Shown here one piece after another: positions 24,967-35,300 of a stretch of 64,000 nucleotides of DNA. Both the position numbers and the translations under genes were made by a program. Below the pieces are notes generated by a model, which did not search any database, was not told the origin of the DNA, and saw only the letters and a program-made list of their open reading frames with translations. Origin of the DNA: Bacillota bacterium (GTDB lineage: Bacteria; Bacillota; Bacilli; Paenibacillales; UBA4045); NCBI GenBank assembly GCA_023441055.1, contig JAEZQY010000036.1, positions 62,001 through 126,000 on the forward strand, given 5' to 3'. How positions within the stretch are numbered: the first letter of the stretch is position 1; each line of letters begins with the position of its first letter.

Positions 24967-27900
24967 GCACGAATCCCCCTTTCGTCTCTAATAGTGTGAC
25001 AGGCGTGGACGTCAGCAGACTCGGACAACTCGGCAATCCGGCCGGCCAGAGCACATAGTGCTCGGAATACCGCTCACCAGTTGTATGATAATGATCCGGC
25101 GAATAAGCTTGACTATGCACAGGAACCATATGCAGCGGACCGAATGTATTACGTCTGGATAAGAAGAGCTGCAATTCAGCGATCTGCTCGAGTTGTTCGG
25201 CGTGTAACCGCGTCTCATATGGCTGCCAGGGGAGCTGCAGCTCCTCTCCGCTCCTCAATACGAGCTTGGCGCATACACCATCGATCTCAGGCAGCATGAA
25301 CAGCATATCCTCTCTGTCGCCAATGCTGGTCAGCGAATCAAGCATATAAGCAATCATCCCTCCATAGAAAGGAAAGCCTTGCTCCGTTAAGCTGCCAATC
25401 TGCACACATTCTGGCATTTCTCTTATATGCTTATTAGTTCCATCAAGCCAAACACCGAAGGATCCGAGCAAATAGACAGGCTCTAGATCGAAGCGCTCAT
25501 GAAAGCCGAGCGTCAACAACAGCTCATTCTCTCCATCTTGTAAGAACGCCTGTGGCAGAGCCAGCACTTGAAAGCAGCGATCCACCCAGTGAAAGTCGAT
25601 CGTTTCATTCGACAATGGGTTCCCATTCAGACGGATTGACGCATATTGCTCCGGTTGCTCGATGGCCAATAGCAATGGTTCGTTCTGCGCTTGATGATTG
25701 GCGTGCATATCCATATAAAATCGAAAAGAAAGGTTGACTTGCGAGACAGTCTCCGTAGGCCATTGTCCATGCTTGCGTGCATACCATGGCTGAATCATCT
25801 TGTTATTGCGCCATTCCAAGCCTAGCTGACTGCGAAGTAGACGATCGATCTGCAGAATGTCCTGTTCTTCTTCCCACATACCACCGCTTATTAGATAGGC
25901 AGCGCGGTCCAGCACACACACGTTAGGCTCGCTTAACCGATAACGGTATGGCCCTGTCCATTCGCCGATTCGTGTTCTTTCATATTGGATTGGCACCGCT
26001 GCTCTCGACGTTGTCGTCGAAGATTGCCTATGAATCAAATACAATTTCTCACCAGAGGGTGGAAAGTTAGCAATAATTTCAGTAGCTCCGTCTCTTTGAA
26101 CGACAGCTGGATTATATCGTTCGCCTGTCCGAACGTCCCATTCCTCAACTTCACCGGTTAGCTCAACCTGAAGAACAACGCCCTCCACCGCCTCATCGCG
26201 ATTCATATGAAGTGCGAGCAGCACATAGGAATCGTCCACTTGGCGAATTTGACAATAAATCTGATTCATCTCAGCACCAGTTCGGCTATCTTTGGCTGAT
26301 ACTTTGATACGTACATCAGGCAAACAGGCTTGAGCAACCGTCCCATATTGGTTCTTCTCGACCAGCACAGCGTTCTCCCGCAGCTCAGTTGCTGCTTCAG
26401 AATGCAAGGCATCCACATAAGAAGGGCAATCACCTTGCACAATAATTCGACCGCCCTGTTGCTGGAATGCCAGTAATAAGTCTAATGTCGTGGAACGAAT
26501 CGTGACCATCCCTGATAAGATCACTGCACGATAAGAAGCATAGCCCACCCGAATAATTGGATGGCCTTCTTCATCCCGAGCTACCGAACCGTACCGCAAC
26601 AGCAAGTCTTCATCCCCATAATCAAAGTCAAGCTGAGCGCCTGCCATCGCATGAAACAGCTCTCTATACTGGCGTTCCAGCTCGATTACTTCTGGAGACT
26701 TAGCACCAAGAAAGCTTGACCACCCTGCATATACTTGACACCATATACTTTCAATAGGGTTAATGATTAAAACATCGCAAATAGGTTGGCCGGCGCTCAT
26801 CATATTGCCGATGCGAGCGAAATACGTCTCAACCTGTGCGTACTCGTTCCACCATGCGCTCTGTGGGCCGATGCTGCCGGGAAAATCACGCTTGGATTCA
26901 CCTTCCATCGTGTACCAGGCCAGATGATGGCTTCTCACATTAATGCCGAATAACGCCTGCCAATCGCCAACTGCCTTGTGGCCCTGGAATGATAATTGCC
27001 AGCCGGTTGCACCATACAGCTCGGAGAACATCCACTTTTTGCCGAGCTGTCTAGCAGCGGACGAGAGTTGCTTGGCAATCCAATAGCAGCGATTGCCCTC
27101 AGTGAGCACATCGATGCCAGGTTCATCCATATGCTCGTAGTATCGCATTACGGAACCCGACATGGCGGTTTGGGCAGTCAAGGAATCTTCGTGCAGCACA
27201 TGGCCGGTTAACCGCAATCCGTTCTGGCGACACCACTCTTGAACAGGGATAGCGAATCGCTCGAGGAATAGACGCTGCAGCAACTCTATATAGTGCCACT
27301 TCACCTGCGAGACGATGTTGCCATCCATTCGGAAGAACAACTCAGGCAGCCGCGGAATAAGGTCATATCCGAACGCTTCTTGGAAGCAATCGAATAGATC
27401 ATAGGTCCACGGAGCATGTCTTTCCTTATTCGGATTTTGGATGCCGAAGCCGTCAAGCACACTGCCGCGATGAGGTTCATCCGTGAAGATCCCTTGAATC
27501 GCATCGCCGAATAAGTCCCCGCAATACTTCGCATATCGCTCATGAGTCAGCGCTAGAAAGCGATCAGTCGCTGCTCGATTCATCGTATCCAAATAGGTGT
27601 TGCCATTATAGAATGTCGATGAAGCCATCTCTGTCGTGTGAAAGCTTAAGATGACCCATTGTCCGGCCTCAGCTTCGAAGGTCACCTTCCGATTCCAATA
27701 ATCGTGAATCATAGTCCTCCATTCGTTGCGCTCAAGCTGTATACAATGACTGACCTCCATATCATGAAGCTGACAGTGGAATGCAGCAATCGTATCTTCC
27801 GTCCATTCGAACTCGTGCATGGAGCAAGTCGATGCGCGCATAAACTTCAGCCGATAGCTCGGCTCGGCGGTGACCATTCCTCCGGCAGTCCCACTCGGCC

Positions 27901-28195
27901 AGCGGTCCTCGTCATACAGCCATGCCTCCATGCCTAGCCGCTTGGCTTCTTCCGCACACAGGCGGGTCAGCTCCATCCAATGCTCACCCAAGTATTCCGT
28001 CTTCAATCCGACGCGGGCATGTATATAGAACCCGCCAAAGCCCATTTGTTTGAAAACATGAATTTGTCTGATCAGTTCAGACTGTTCCAGCTCTCCATTC
28101 CAAGACCATAGCGGTTTGCCGCGATACGAATTGGGCGGGTTAAGAAAATGATCGTATAACGCTCTTCTCGCTTCTGTGGTCACTTCTGCACTCAC
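24959..28195 (-). CDS. Large glycoside hydrolase, GH106-like (probable alpha-L-rhamnosidase)
   Basis: About 1078 residues, no signal peptide. The N-terminal barrel shows KPLWSWNGELEQSELIRQI, MGFGGFYIHARVGL and WLYDEDRWPSGTAGG, features of the GH106-type rhamnosidase superfamily. An alpha/beta glutamine-amidotransferase-like middle and C-terminal beta-sandwich domains follow. Start: the GTG at 28193-28195 is best placed after AGGG; a TTG at 28219 is an alternative. It sits between the sulfatase and GH78 genes, consistent with stepwise breakdown of a rhamnose-rich oligosaccharide. Fold and superfamily are likely; the exact GH number is less sure. Confidence 0.75.
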   Translation of the reverse strand: MSAEVTTEARRALYDHFLNPPNSYRGKPLWSWNGELEQSELIRQIHVFKQMGFGGFYIHARVGLKTEYLGEHWMELTRLCAEEAKRLGMEAWLYDEDRWPSGTAGGMVTAEPSYRLKFMRASTCSMHEFEWTEDTIAAFHCQLHDMEVSHCIQLERNEWRTMIHDYWNRKVTFEAEAGQWVILSFHTTEMASSTFYNGNTYLDTMNRAATDRFLALTHERYAKYCGDLFGDAIQGIFTDEPHRGSVLDGFGIQNPNKERHAPWTYDLFDCFQEAFGYDLIPRLPELFFRMDGNIVSQVKWHYIELLQRLFLERFAIPVQEWCRQNGLRLTGHVLHEDSLTAQTAMSGSVMRYYEHMDEPGIDVLTEGNRCYWIAKQLSSAARQLGKKWMFSELYGATGWQLSFQGHKAVGDWQALFGINVRSHHLAWYTMEGESKRDFPGSIGPQSAWWNEYAQVETYFARIGNMMSAGQPICDVLIINPIESIWCQVYAGWSSFLGAKSPEVIELERQYRELFHAMAGAQLDFDYGDEDLLLRYGSVARDEEGHPIIRVGYASYRAVILSGMVTIRSTTLDLLLAFQQQGGRIIVQGDCPSYVDALHSEAATELRENAVLVEKNQYGTVAQACLPDVRIKVSAKDSRTGAEMNQIYCQIRQVDDSYVLLALHMNRDEAVEGVVLQVELTGEVEEWDVRTGERYNPAVVQRDGATEIIANFPPSGEKLYLIHRQSSTTTSRAAVPIQYERTRIGEWTGPYRYRLSEPNVCVLDRAAYLISGGMWEEEQDILQIDRLLRSQLGLEWRNNKMIQPWYARKHGQWPTETVSQVNLSFRFYMDMHANHQAQNEPLLLAIEQPEQYASIRLNGNPLSNETIDFHWVDRCFQVLALPQAFLQDGENELLLTLGFHERFDLEPVYLLGSFGVWLDGTNKHIREMPECVQIGSLTEQGFPFYGGMIAYMLDSLTSIGDREDMLFMLPEIDGVCAKLVLRSGEELQLPWQPYETRLHAEQLEQIAELQLFLSRRNTFGPLHMVPVHSQAYSPDHYHTTGERYSEHYVLWPAGLPSCPSLLTSTPVTLLETKGGFVHD

Positions 28196-28222
28196 CCTCT
28201 CATCCCTAACCTGTTCCAAGCA

Positions 28223-29629
28223 TTAATGCTTACTCCCTTGTAGCAGCTGCCGCTTCATCCACGGATTAGCGACAAACCGATCGCCTTCTGCCAGCAGTGT
28301 GTCATATAACTTGCTGCGTAATTGTGTTAGAAGCGGCTTCAATGCGTTGTCATGGATCCGATTGCACAGTTCAGCTGGATCCTCCTGCAAGTCGTACAAC
28401 TCATCCACATCGGTTGGATTCCACACTAGCTTGTAGCGGCCATCAGTAATCATTCGCTGTATGAACAAGCCAAACTGCTGTCCATTGTACGTGGATACGA
28501 GCTCCGTTCGCCATGCTGGTTGACTTCGCTCCACATGTTCATCCTTGATTTCCGTACATAGGCTCGAGAGTGATCGTCCATGGAAAGCACCTGGTTGAAA
28601 ACCGAACCATTCCGATAACGTTGGCGGTAAGTCGAGTAGATTGTATACCAGTTCATCACGTCTGACCCCCGAAGGAATGCCCTTGCCTCGCATAATAAAA
28701 GGAATATGCACGATGTCCTGGTACATGACGCAATGCTTATCCATCATCCTGTGACCACCGCACATATCGCCATGGTCTGCAGTGAATACGACAATCGTAT
28801 CATCGCCGATCCCGAATTGATCGAGAGCCATCAGCAGCTTGCCGATCGCATCGTCCATCTGGCTGATCAATCCATAATAAAGAGCCGCAGTAGGAGCCCA
28901 ATCCTCCCATGTATAATGTTCCACGTCCCAATTGAGCAATTGCTGCTTCTGAATATAAGGCTTATTCGCGAAGCTGTCGTCGAAGCTGTCCCATTGGGGC
29001 ACTAGCTCAGGGTTATACTGCGACGCAAATGGCATACTAGGCCTGCATGGCAGATGCGGCTCATCGAAATCAAGCCTAATATGCCATGGCCGGTCATGAT
29101 CTTCTTCATAACGCGTAATCAAATCGATGGCGCGATCCGCCATCCAGTGCGTGCGAGCATCGGCAAGCGGCACAGGATCAGGTTCTCCGAAGAATCCCCG
29201 GTTATATTCGGTCTTCCCATATCGAGCTCTTCGAAATAGCTGGTAATCGTGCAAGGACACATAATCTTGGTAGCCATAATGCGTAGGATCAAATGTCGGA
29301 TGTACATGCCACTTGCCTAGATAGCCTGTTGCATAACCCATCTTGTGAAGCTCTCTTGGCCAGGAATAGCCGTCTGGACTAAGCGCCGGAATCGGCAAGC
29401 TCAGATCATAATTCCAATGCGACCCGAATGATTCGGGCCGCATACCGTTCAAGAGACTTTGTCTGGCTGGGCAGCAAAGCGGTATATGGGTGTAAGCCTG
29501 GTTGAACCATATCCCTTCACGAGCCAGCCGATCAATATGGGGTGTATGAACAGGATAACGCTGAGCAAATCCGATGCAGTCATAACGGAGCTGATCAGAA
29601 ACGATAAGCAATAAATTCGGTGTTGTCAT
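28223..29629 (-). CDS. Type I sulfatase (S1 family)
   Basis: 468 residues. The sulfatase signature LCCPARQSLLNG includes Cys52, the residue converted to formylglycine (C-x-P-x-R), and Asp12 with the following Gln13 at the metal site (SDQLRYD). IVVFTADHGDMCGGH holds later metal ligands. No signal peptide, so it desulfates imported saccharides. It needs a formylglycine-generating enzyme or anaerobic maturase encoded elsewhere. ATG follows AGGTAGGG. Confidence 0.93.
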   Translation of the reverse strand: MTTPNLLLIVSDQLRYDCIGFAQRYPVHTPHIDRLAREGIWFNQAYTHIPLCCPARQSLLNGMRPESFGSHWNYDLSLPIPALSPDGYSWPRELHKMGYATGYLGKWHVHPTFDPTHYGYQDYVSLHDYQLFRRARYGKTEYNRGFFGEPDPVPLADARTHWMADRAIDLITRYEEDHDRPWHIRLDFDEPHLPCRPSMPFASQYNPELVPQWDSFDDSFANKPYIQKQQLLNWDVEHYTWEDWAPTAALYYGLISQMDDAIGKLLMALDQFGIGDDTIVVFTADHGDMCGGHRMMDKHCVMYQDIVHIPFIMRGKGIPSGVRRDELVYNLLDLPPTLSEWFGFQPGAFHGRSLSSLCTEIKDEHVERSQPAWRTELVSTYNGQQFGLFIQRMITDGRYKLVWNPTDVDELYDLQEDPAELCNRIHDNALKPLLTQLRSKLYDTLLAEGDRFVANPWMKRQLLQGSKH

Positions 29630-29656
29630 CGTATCCCTACCTGTTCTATTGAATTG

Positions 29657-31648
29657 CTATTGAAAAGTAAAAGTAACCTCGCCTAAACCAATTTCGGATT
29701 TGTAGATGGCCGGAGCGGTAGGAGCCTCCGAGGTTGCTGCTACATATAGTGCTCTGAATGTATCGCTTCCGAGGTACTCGAGCTTCCCGGTACCATTCAA
29801 GGTTGACATTCCCAAGAAGAATACATTCTTATTGGCAGGTGGCCCATCGCTAGTAGCAAGCAATGGATATTGTCTGGTACTATCCCGAACCCAAGTCAAT
29901 CCGTCCCGTGATAACTCGATCGTCGGATGCCTTTGGTTCGTCGTCGGATTGTTAACAAAGGAAATACGTACGAACACCCTGCCGCCTGGCGCTTCATCAG
30001 CATAACCAATCTGATTGCCTAGCTGACCCATTCCGGTTACAGCTTCACGTTCCAGCCAGTCGAATGTAGTTGGATCGTCGGAACGTATGCGAACATGATC
30101 TTGCGCGATGCCATTCACAAAGTAGTACACATACATCCACCACGTCTTACCATCCGGATCGTCCGGCACATAGACCATCTCGTGATGCGTCAGCTTTGTC
30201 GCTGCGGGTGAAGTTACGTTGATTACAACCCCGCGGTCCGTCTTGCGCGTCCAATTGATTCCGTCAGAGGAAGTAGACAACCCAATGCGATCTGCAAGTA
30301 CGGTTGCTGTTTCGCCGGTATCCACTTGTTGTCCTGGAAAAATTTGCACCTGCCAGAACATATAGTACGTGCTGCCCACCTTCACAACTTCGGGCTCAAG
30401 CGTATTGTCTGTCCACCAGCCTGAGTAGCCCTCTTCTTCGCCCTTATAGAACACAGGACGATCAATTTGGCGAAACCAATTGTAGCCGTCAGAAGAACTG
30501 GAGTATAGAATATGATCGCCATCATATACGTTATCGCCACTGACGAGGATTGGATCACCATTCGAATTGACCGTCTTCCAACGCCCGCCTGTCCACATTC
30601 GATAGCCCGACCCATCCTTAATTAAGTGAGCGGAATAGTCGTATGCGTCGAGTCCTGTAGCAAACCGCGCACGGAAGTATAGATTAGTCGGAATGAACTC
30701 TACTAGATCGGCCGCGCCATCACGGTTAATTTGTCCGAGCCGGGCAATAGCCGCTGAATTGTTCCATGTATGCTTAGCCTTCAAATGATATTCGCTCTTC
30801 GTACCTAGTTCGCTCGCTGTTGGACCGAAGGTGCCGTCCCCCCTGCCCATGCGGAAGGCAAAGCCGGTAGGATGAGCGCTGCCCAAATATACACCGATAT
30901 CCGCGCGCCGATCTTGATTCACATCCCCTACGACAAGAGTGCCGGGAACGGGATTGGGCCAGCTTGTACTGACACCTGAAGCAGTCGGAAATAACCCGTT
31001 CCCATCGCCGAACCAGACATCGATAACACCGGTAGATCCATAGTAAACGATGATATCGTCATAGCTGTCGCCGTTCACATCGCCAACTTCAAGCTGGCCG
31101 CCTGTGATGGGCACACCCGTATCGACTGTAGTTCCGGAGAAGGCGCCCAGTCCATCTCCATAAACAATCGTTACATCGGAGCCAACACCCGTTAACTGAA
31201 CGCCTGCCAAGTCTGCATATCCGTCTCCATTGAAATCGCCGGCAACAAAACCGCTGCTGATGCCACCCGACCAAGTGACGGTATTAACGCTCCCGAAGCT
31301 GCCTGTACCAAGCCCTCTAAACCACTGCAGCTGCCCGGACGATACGTTGTAGTACAACGCATCGTCAAGACCATCTCCATCAATATCCGCTAGACGGAAG
31401 CGTAGATCACTCGACCATGTCAAGCTCATCACATGTGCGGATTCATTCCCATATTTGAAGCCATAATTCGTAAAGTCCCTGTTCATCGCCTGCTGATAAC
31501 CATGAAACTCACTAGTGTATTCTACGGATGAGAATCCTGTAAACCCGCTATAAGATACCGTTTCTACCACAGTTGCTCCAGCGCTTGCGGTTGCTCCTAA
31601 CAGCATAGTCAATGCGATTGAACTAATCAGCCACTTTTTCAATCTCAC
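29657..31648 (-). CDS. Secreted FG-GAP/VCBS repeat protein with GH43/32-like propeller domain
   Basis: About 663 residues with a signal peptide (LKKWLISSIALTMLLGATASAGA). Residues ~70-330 hold at least five FG-GAP-type repeats with Ca-binding loops (DIDGDGLDDA, DFNGDGYADL, DVNGDSYDDI, DVNQDRRADI, INRDGAADL). The C-terminal ~330 residues look like a five-bladed propeller of the GH43/GH32 superfamily (DGYNWFRQIDRPVF, MFWQVQ, DGINWTRKTDRGV). It may bind or cleave the polysaccharide outside the cell. Start GTG at 31646-31648 or TTG six bases later. It follows the binding-protein gene by 22 bases. Confidence 0.8.
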   Translation of the reverse strand: MRLKKWLISSIALTMLLGATASAGATVVETVSYSGFTGFSSVEYTSEFHGYQQAMNRDFTNYGFKYGNESAHVMSLTWSSDLRFRLADIDGDGLDDALYYNVSSGQLQWFRGLGTGSFGSVNTVTWSGGISSGFVAGDFNGDGYADLAGVQLTGVGSDVTIVYGDGLGAFSGTTVDTGVPITGGQLEVGDVNGDSYDDIIVYYGSTGVIDVWFGDGNGLFPTASGVSTSWPNPVPGTLVVGDVNQDRRADIGVYLGSAHPTGFAFRMGRGDGTFGPTASELGTKSEYHLKAKHTWNNSAAIARLGQINRDGAADLVEFIPTNLYFRARFATGLDAYDYSAHLIKDGSGYRMWTGGRWKTVNSNGDPILVSGDNVYDGDHILYSSSSDGYNWFRQIDRPVFYKGEEEGYSGWWTDNTLEPEVVKVGSTYYMFWQVQIFPGQQVDTGETATVLADRIGLSTSSDGINWTRKTDRGVVINVTSPAATKLTHHEMVYVPDDPDGKTWWMYVYYFVNGIAQDHVRIRSDDPTTFDWLEREAVTGMGQLGNQIGYADEAPGGRVFVRISFVNNPTTNQRHPTIELSRDGLTWVRDSTRQYPLLATSDGPPANKNVFFLGMSTLNGTGKLEYLGSDTFRALYVAATSEAPTAPAIYKSEIGLGEVTFTFQ

Positions 31649-31670
31649 ACTTCCCTTCTCTGTTCCAGGT

Positions 31671-33356
31671 TTACTTCGCGTTCTTCCAACGATCATAGGC
31701 GGCTTGATATATTTCGATATATTGCTTCACCTTCATCTTCTCGAGCGTTGCGATATATTCATCCCAATTGTCCAACGATTGATCGCCTACTATGAATTTG
31801 GCGGACATTTCATTCACATAAGTGGCAATATCCGTATCCAGCACCTTCAACTGCTGCTGTTCTTCAAGTGTAAAGTAACTTAACGGATAGCTGTCTCTGG
31901 CAAGCGGCTCCAGCTTCGCAGCGGTTTCGACCGCAATATGATAATTGAGGGGATTCGACACTTCCAGGTTATGCTGATTCAGCTTCTGAACCGGTTCATG
32001 AATGCGGGGAATGAACGTACCTGCATTCGGTGATATCGTGCCGCGGAAATTCGCCGGATTCTCGCCTTCGGGAATAAGCGCCTTAATGCCTTGACCGTTG
32101 TCGATATACTCATAATGCTTGCCTTCCAAGCCTTGAGCAGCTAGAAGCGCTCCTTCCTCACTGTACAAGTAGTCCACCCACCGAATTGTTGCCTCTGGGT
32201 TAGGGTTAGCTGAAGTAATGGCGAAGGTGCCCTTCGTTAAATTATGATTACGAATCGCGAATGGCGTACCATTGGCTTCCGAGGTTAACGGAGGAAGGAT
32301 GCTGTAGTCCTTATCCAAATCATTGCCAACGACCTGGAACGGTCCGCCAGCAGCGAATGCACCCAATGCTTGGCTATTGCCCTTAGCATTCTTCTGTTGC
32401 AGCGTCTGTGAATACCCTTCCCGATCAAGCAGCCCACCTGCATAAAGCTCGTTCATAAAGGTCAAGTAGTCTTTATACTGCGGTTCATAGGCGGTAAACC
32501 GAACTTTGTCAGCATCGACAGTCATCGTACCGGTGAAGCCAAAAGCGCTGAGCAGCACGGATTGAATATCCGGTGTACCGCTTGCGGCAACCAGATGAAA
32601 GGACATCGGAATTTCATCAGGCTTAACATTCTTATTCGGATCCTTCTCCTTGAAGGCTTTCAATACATCGGTCAGTTCAGATACGGTAGCAGGCATCGAT
32701 AGATTCAGTTCCTTCAACCACGTCTCGTTTATCCAGATCTTCGGATATACGCCGAATGATCCCGGGGTATCAACGAAGGGCAGAGAGTAAATATGGCCGT
32801 CCGGTGTTGTGAGGTTCTGCTTAATATCCGGATATTGTTCGAACAGCTTCTTGATGTTAGGGGCATACTGATCAATCAATTGTTCCAGCGGAATAAGTTG
32901 TCCTTGGCTGCCGAACATAATTTCATTCTCCGCTGATAAATTCGCCCCGAACAGGACATCCGGTAATGTGTTGCTGGCAAATCTCAGGTTTAATTTCTCC
33001 TTATAGCTTTCAGCCGCAGGGGTATCAAATTTGAATTGTATATTCGTTAGCTTCGCCATCTCTTGAAAGAACACCATCTCGTCCCAAACGAGCTGATTCG
33101 CTGTTTTGGCTCCCATGATTTCTAATGTAATTGGCTCATTAACGATCGGGAAGCTATCCTTATTGAAGTTAGCTGGCAGCTGTTCCGATTGTTGCGCAGG
33201 TTCTGACTTGTCAGGCGCTGGTTCAGTTACCGGAGCCGGAGTTGTGTTGGAAACCGTACCTGAATTTGTACCATTCTGGCTGTTCGTGCAGCCCGCGATT
33301 AAACTCGCAATCAATATTGCTGCAAGAAGCAGCGTCCACCCTTTTGTTACCTTCAT
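31671..33356 (-). CDS. Sugar ABC transporter substrate-binding lipoprotein (LplA/YtcQ-like)
   Basis: 561 residues; signal peptide with lipobox LIAGC. The large size, PITLEIMGAK start and GTIS/WVDYLYSEEGALLAAQG region are typical of the LplA/YtcQ family of extracellular solute-binding proteins that serve complex oligosaccharides in Paenibacillus and relatives. Lies directly after the two permease genes; no ATPase gene is present, so a shared MsmX-type ATPase encoded elsewhere is expected. Confidence 0.93.
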   Translation of the reverse strand: MKVTKGWTLLLAAILIASLIAGCTNSQNGTNSGTVSNTTPAPVTEPAPDKSEPAQQSEQLPANFNKDSFPIVNEPITLEIMGAKTANQLVWDEMVFFQEMAKLTNIQFKFDTPAAESYKEKLNLRFASNTLPDVLFGANLSAENEIMFGSQGQLIPLEQLIDQYAPNIKKLFEQYPDIKQNLTTPDGHIYSLPFVDTPGSFGVYPKIWINETWLKELNLSMPATVSELTDVLKAFKEKDPNKNVKPDEIPMSFHLVAASGTPDIQSVLLSAFGFTGTMTVDADKVRFTAYEPQYKDYLTFMNELYAGGLLDREGYSQTLQQKNAKGNSQALGAFAAGGPFQVVGNDLDKDYSILPPLTSEANGTPFAIRNHNLTKGTFAITSANPNPEATIRWVDYLYSEEGALLAAQGLEGKHYEYIDNGQGIKALIPEGENPANFRGTISPNAGTFIPRIHEPVQKLNQHNLEVSNPLNYHIAVETAAKLEPLARDSYPLSYFTLEEQQQLKVLDTDIATYVNEMSAKFIVGDQSLDNWDEYIATLEKMKVKQYIEIYQAAYDRWKNAK

Positions 33357-33401
33357 CTTAGAAAATCCACCTTTCGTCTTGTCTCTATAATTGATTACGT
33401 G

Positions 33402-34292
33402 TTACCCCTTCAAAGAACCGATTAATACTCCCTTAACGAAAAACCTTTGCAAGAACGGATATACGATCAGAAGCGGCAATGCAGAAACGATCATTACGGC
33501 ATATTTCAATATATCCGCGATGCGCGCCTGCTCAGCAAGTGTCTCTAACTGATCTCCATTCATCATCATGGAAACATTCATTTCCTGCAAAATTAAGATT
33601 TCTCGCAAGATGAGTTGCAGCGGGAACAACTCCCGATCGGACAAATACATCATCGCGGCAAAATACTGGTTCCACAGTCCAACAGCATGAAATAACGACA
33701 TCACGGCAATAATCGGACCAGACAGCGGGAGTGCGATTCGAAAGAACACCCCAAACTGCTTGCAGCCATCTATCTCGGCCGCTTCCTGCAGCTCATGCGG
33801 TATATTCATCGTGAAGAAGGTCCGCGTCACAATAATGGCCCATATGCCGATCGCATTAGGAACAATAATGGACCACATCGAATTCATCAGACCGAGACCC
33901 TTAATGAGCAAGAAGGTTGGAATGAGACCGCCGCTGAAGAACATCGTCACCAGAAAGAAGATGAGAATCGCCCCTCTCCCCCACATATCCTTACGCGACA
34001 GTGCGAACGCACAGGGCATCAGGATAGCCAGATGCAATGCAGTGCCTACAATCGTATAAATCACCGTATTGCGATAACCCATCCAAATTTCTGAATCCTC
34101 AAACACCCGCTTATATCCTTCGAAGGTTACTTCCTTAGGCCACAACCACATTTGTCCTGTATTCACAGCGACAGGATTACTGATTGAAGCGCTTACAATG
34201 TAGATAATTGGATACAAGACCATCAGCAGCAATATGAGCGTAAATACGAAGTTCGCGATAACGAATATTCGGTCTGACAATCGCTGGCTCAA
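33402..34292 (-). CDS. Sugar ABC transporter permease (LplC/YtcP-like)
   Basis: About 296 residues with six membrane helices and the EAA loop ELQEAAEIDGCKQFGVFFRIALP that contacts the ATPase. Start is a TTG at 34290-34292 with a strong GGAGGTGAAAG ribosome site. It pairs with the LplB-like permease upstream. Confidence 0.93.
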   Translation of the reverse strand: MSQRLSDRIFVIANFVFTLILLLMVLYPIIYIVSASISNPVAVNTGQMWLWPKEVTFEGYKRVFEDSEIWMGYRNTVIYTIVGTALHLAILMPCAFALSRKDMWGRGAILIFFLVTMFFSGGLIPTFLLIKGLGLMNSMWSIIVPNAIGIWAIIVTRTFFTMNIPHELQEAAEIDGCKQFGVFFRIALPLSGPIIAVMSLFHAVGLWNQYFAAMMYLSDRELFPLQLILREILILQEMNVSMMMNGDQLETLAEQARIADILKYAVMIVSALPLLIVYPFLQRFFVKGVLIGSLKG

Positions 34293-34305
34293 GCTTTCAC
34301 CTCCT

Positions 34306-35202
34306 CTATAGTAGGCTCGTGCTGCTGAATTTGCGGGCAATTTGATTGACCGTCAACAGCATAATCAAGTTAATAACTGAGTTGAATAAGCCTACTGCAC
34401 TCGAAAAGCTGTACTGCCCCTCCAGCAATCCGCTGCGATACACATAAGTCTGAATCACATCCGAAGCCTGAAGATTAAGTGAATTTTGCAATAAATAAAT
34501 ACGCTCAAATCCGATCGACATAAAGCTGCCCACATTTAAGATGAGTAAAATAATGATGGTAGGCATAATACCTGGAAGATTAATATGCCAAATACGCTGA
34601 AGCCTGCTCGCCCCATCCACAGTTGCAGCCTCATGGAGTTCCGGGTTGATACCGGTCAGTGCTGCAAGATAAATGATAGCGCCCCAACCAAGATTTTGCC
34701 ATTCTCCCGATAATACGAATACACTTTTGAACCACTCTGGCTTGGTCATGAAAGAAATCGGTTCGAATCCGAGCAGCTCTATCAGCTTATTGACGATCCC
34801 TGTAGATGGGCTTAAGAACGCAATAATCATACCGCTCATTACAACAACTGAAATAAAATGAGGCGCATACGTGATCGTTTGAACCGTCTTCTTGTACCAT
34901 CCATTGGTAAGCTCATTCAGTGACAGCGCAACAATGATGGATATTGGGAATAAGGCGAACTGGTAAAGACTGATGAATAGCGTATTGCGGATTAATCTTC
35001 CGAAATAATAGGAGTCAAAGAAACGTTGAAAGTGATCCAGACCAATCCATTCACTTCCCCAAATTCCCTTCGTCACGATATAGTTCTTGAAGGCAATCTG
35101 AACCCCATACATCGGAATGTACTGAAAGACGGCAAAGTGTAAAATGGCAGGCAGCACGAGTACGTATAGAGGCCATGTTCGCTTCAAGCGCGAAACAAGC
35201 AT
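34306..35202 (-). CDS. Sugar ABC transporter permease (LplB-like)
   Basis: 298 residues, six membrane helices, EAA motif ELHEAATVDGASRLQRIWHI. The N-terminus LYVLVLPAILHFAVFQYIPMYGV is typical of the LplB/YteP group. ATG follows AGGAGGTGAATGG. It is the first gene of the saccharide operon and lies just downstream of a promoter with three upstream direct repeats. Confidence 0.93.
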   Translation of the reverse strand: MLVSRLKRTWPLYVLVLPAILHFAVFQYIPMYGVQIAFKNYIVTKGIWGSEWIGLDHFQRFFDSYYFGRLIRNTLFISLYQFALFPISIIVALSLNELTNGWYKKTVQTITYAPHFISVVVMSGMIIAFLSPSTGIVNKLIELLGFEPISFMTKPEWFKSVFVLSGEWQNLGWGAIIYLAALTGINPELHEAATVDGASRLQRIWHINLPGIMPTIIILLILNVGSFMSIGFERIYLLQNSLNLQASDVIQTYVYRSGLLEGQYSFSSAVGLFNSVINLIMLLTVNQIARKFSSTSLL

Positions 35203-35251
35203 CCATTCACCTCCTTCTGAACTAGATTAGATTCGTTCTTGCACATTTCGA

Positions 35252-35281
35252 AGTATACGCATCACTGTCGAATCGCGTAAA
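35252..35281 (-). promoter_or_regulatory. Promoter of the ABC transporter/sulfatase/rhamnosidase operon
   Basis: Minus-strand -10 TATACT (35252-35257) and -35 TTTACG (35276-35281) with an 18-base spacer. The imperfect -35 fits an activated promoter; direct repeats lie just upstream. Confidence 0.55.
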
Positions 35282-35300
35282 TATCCCATTGCCATCCCCA

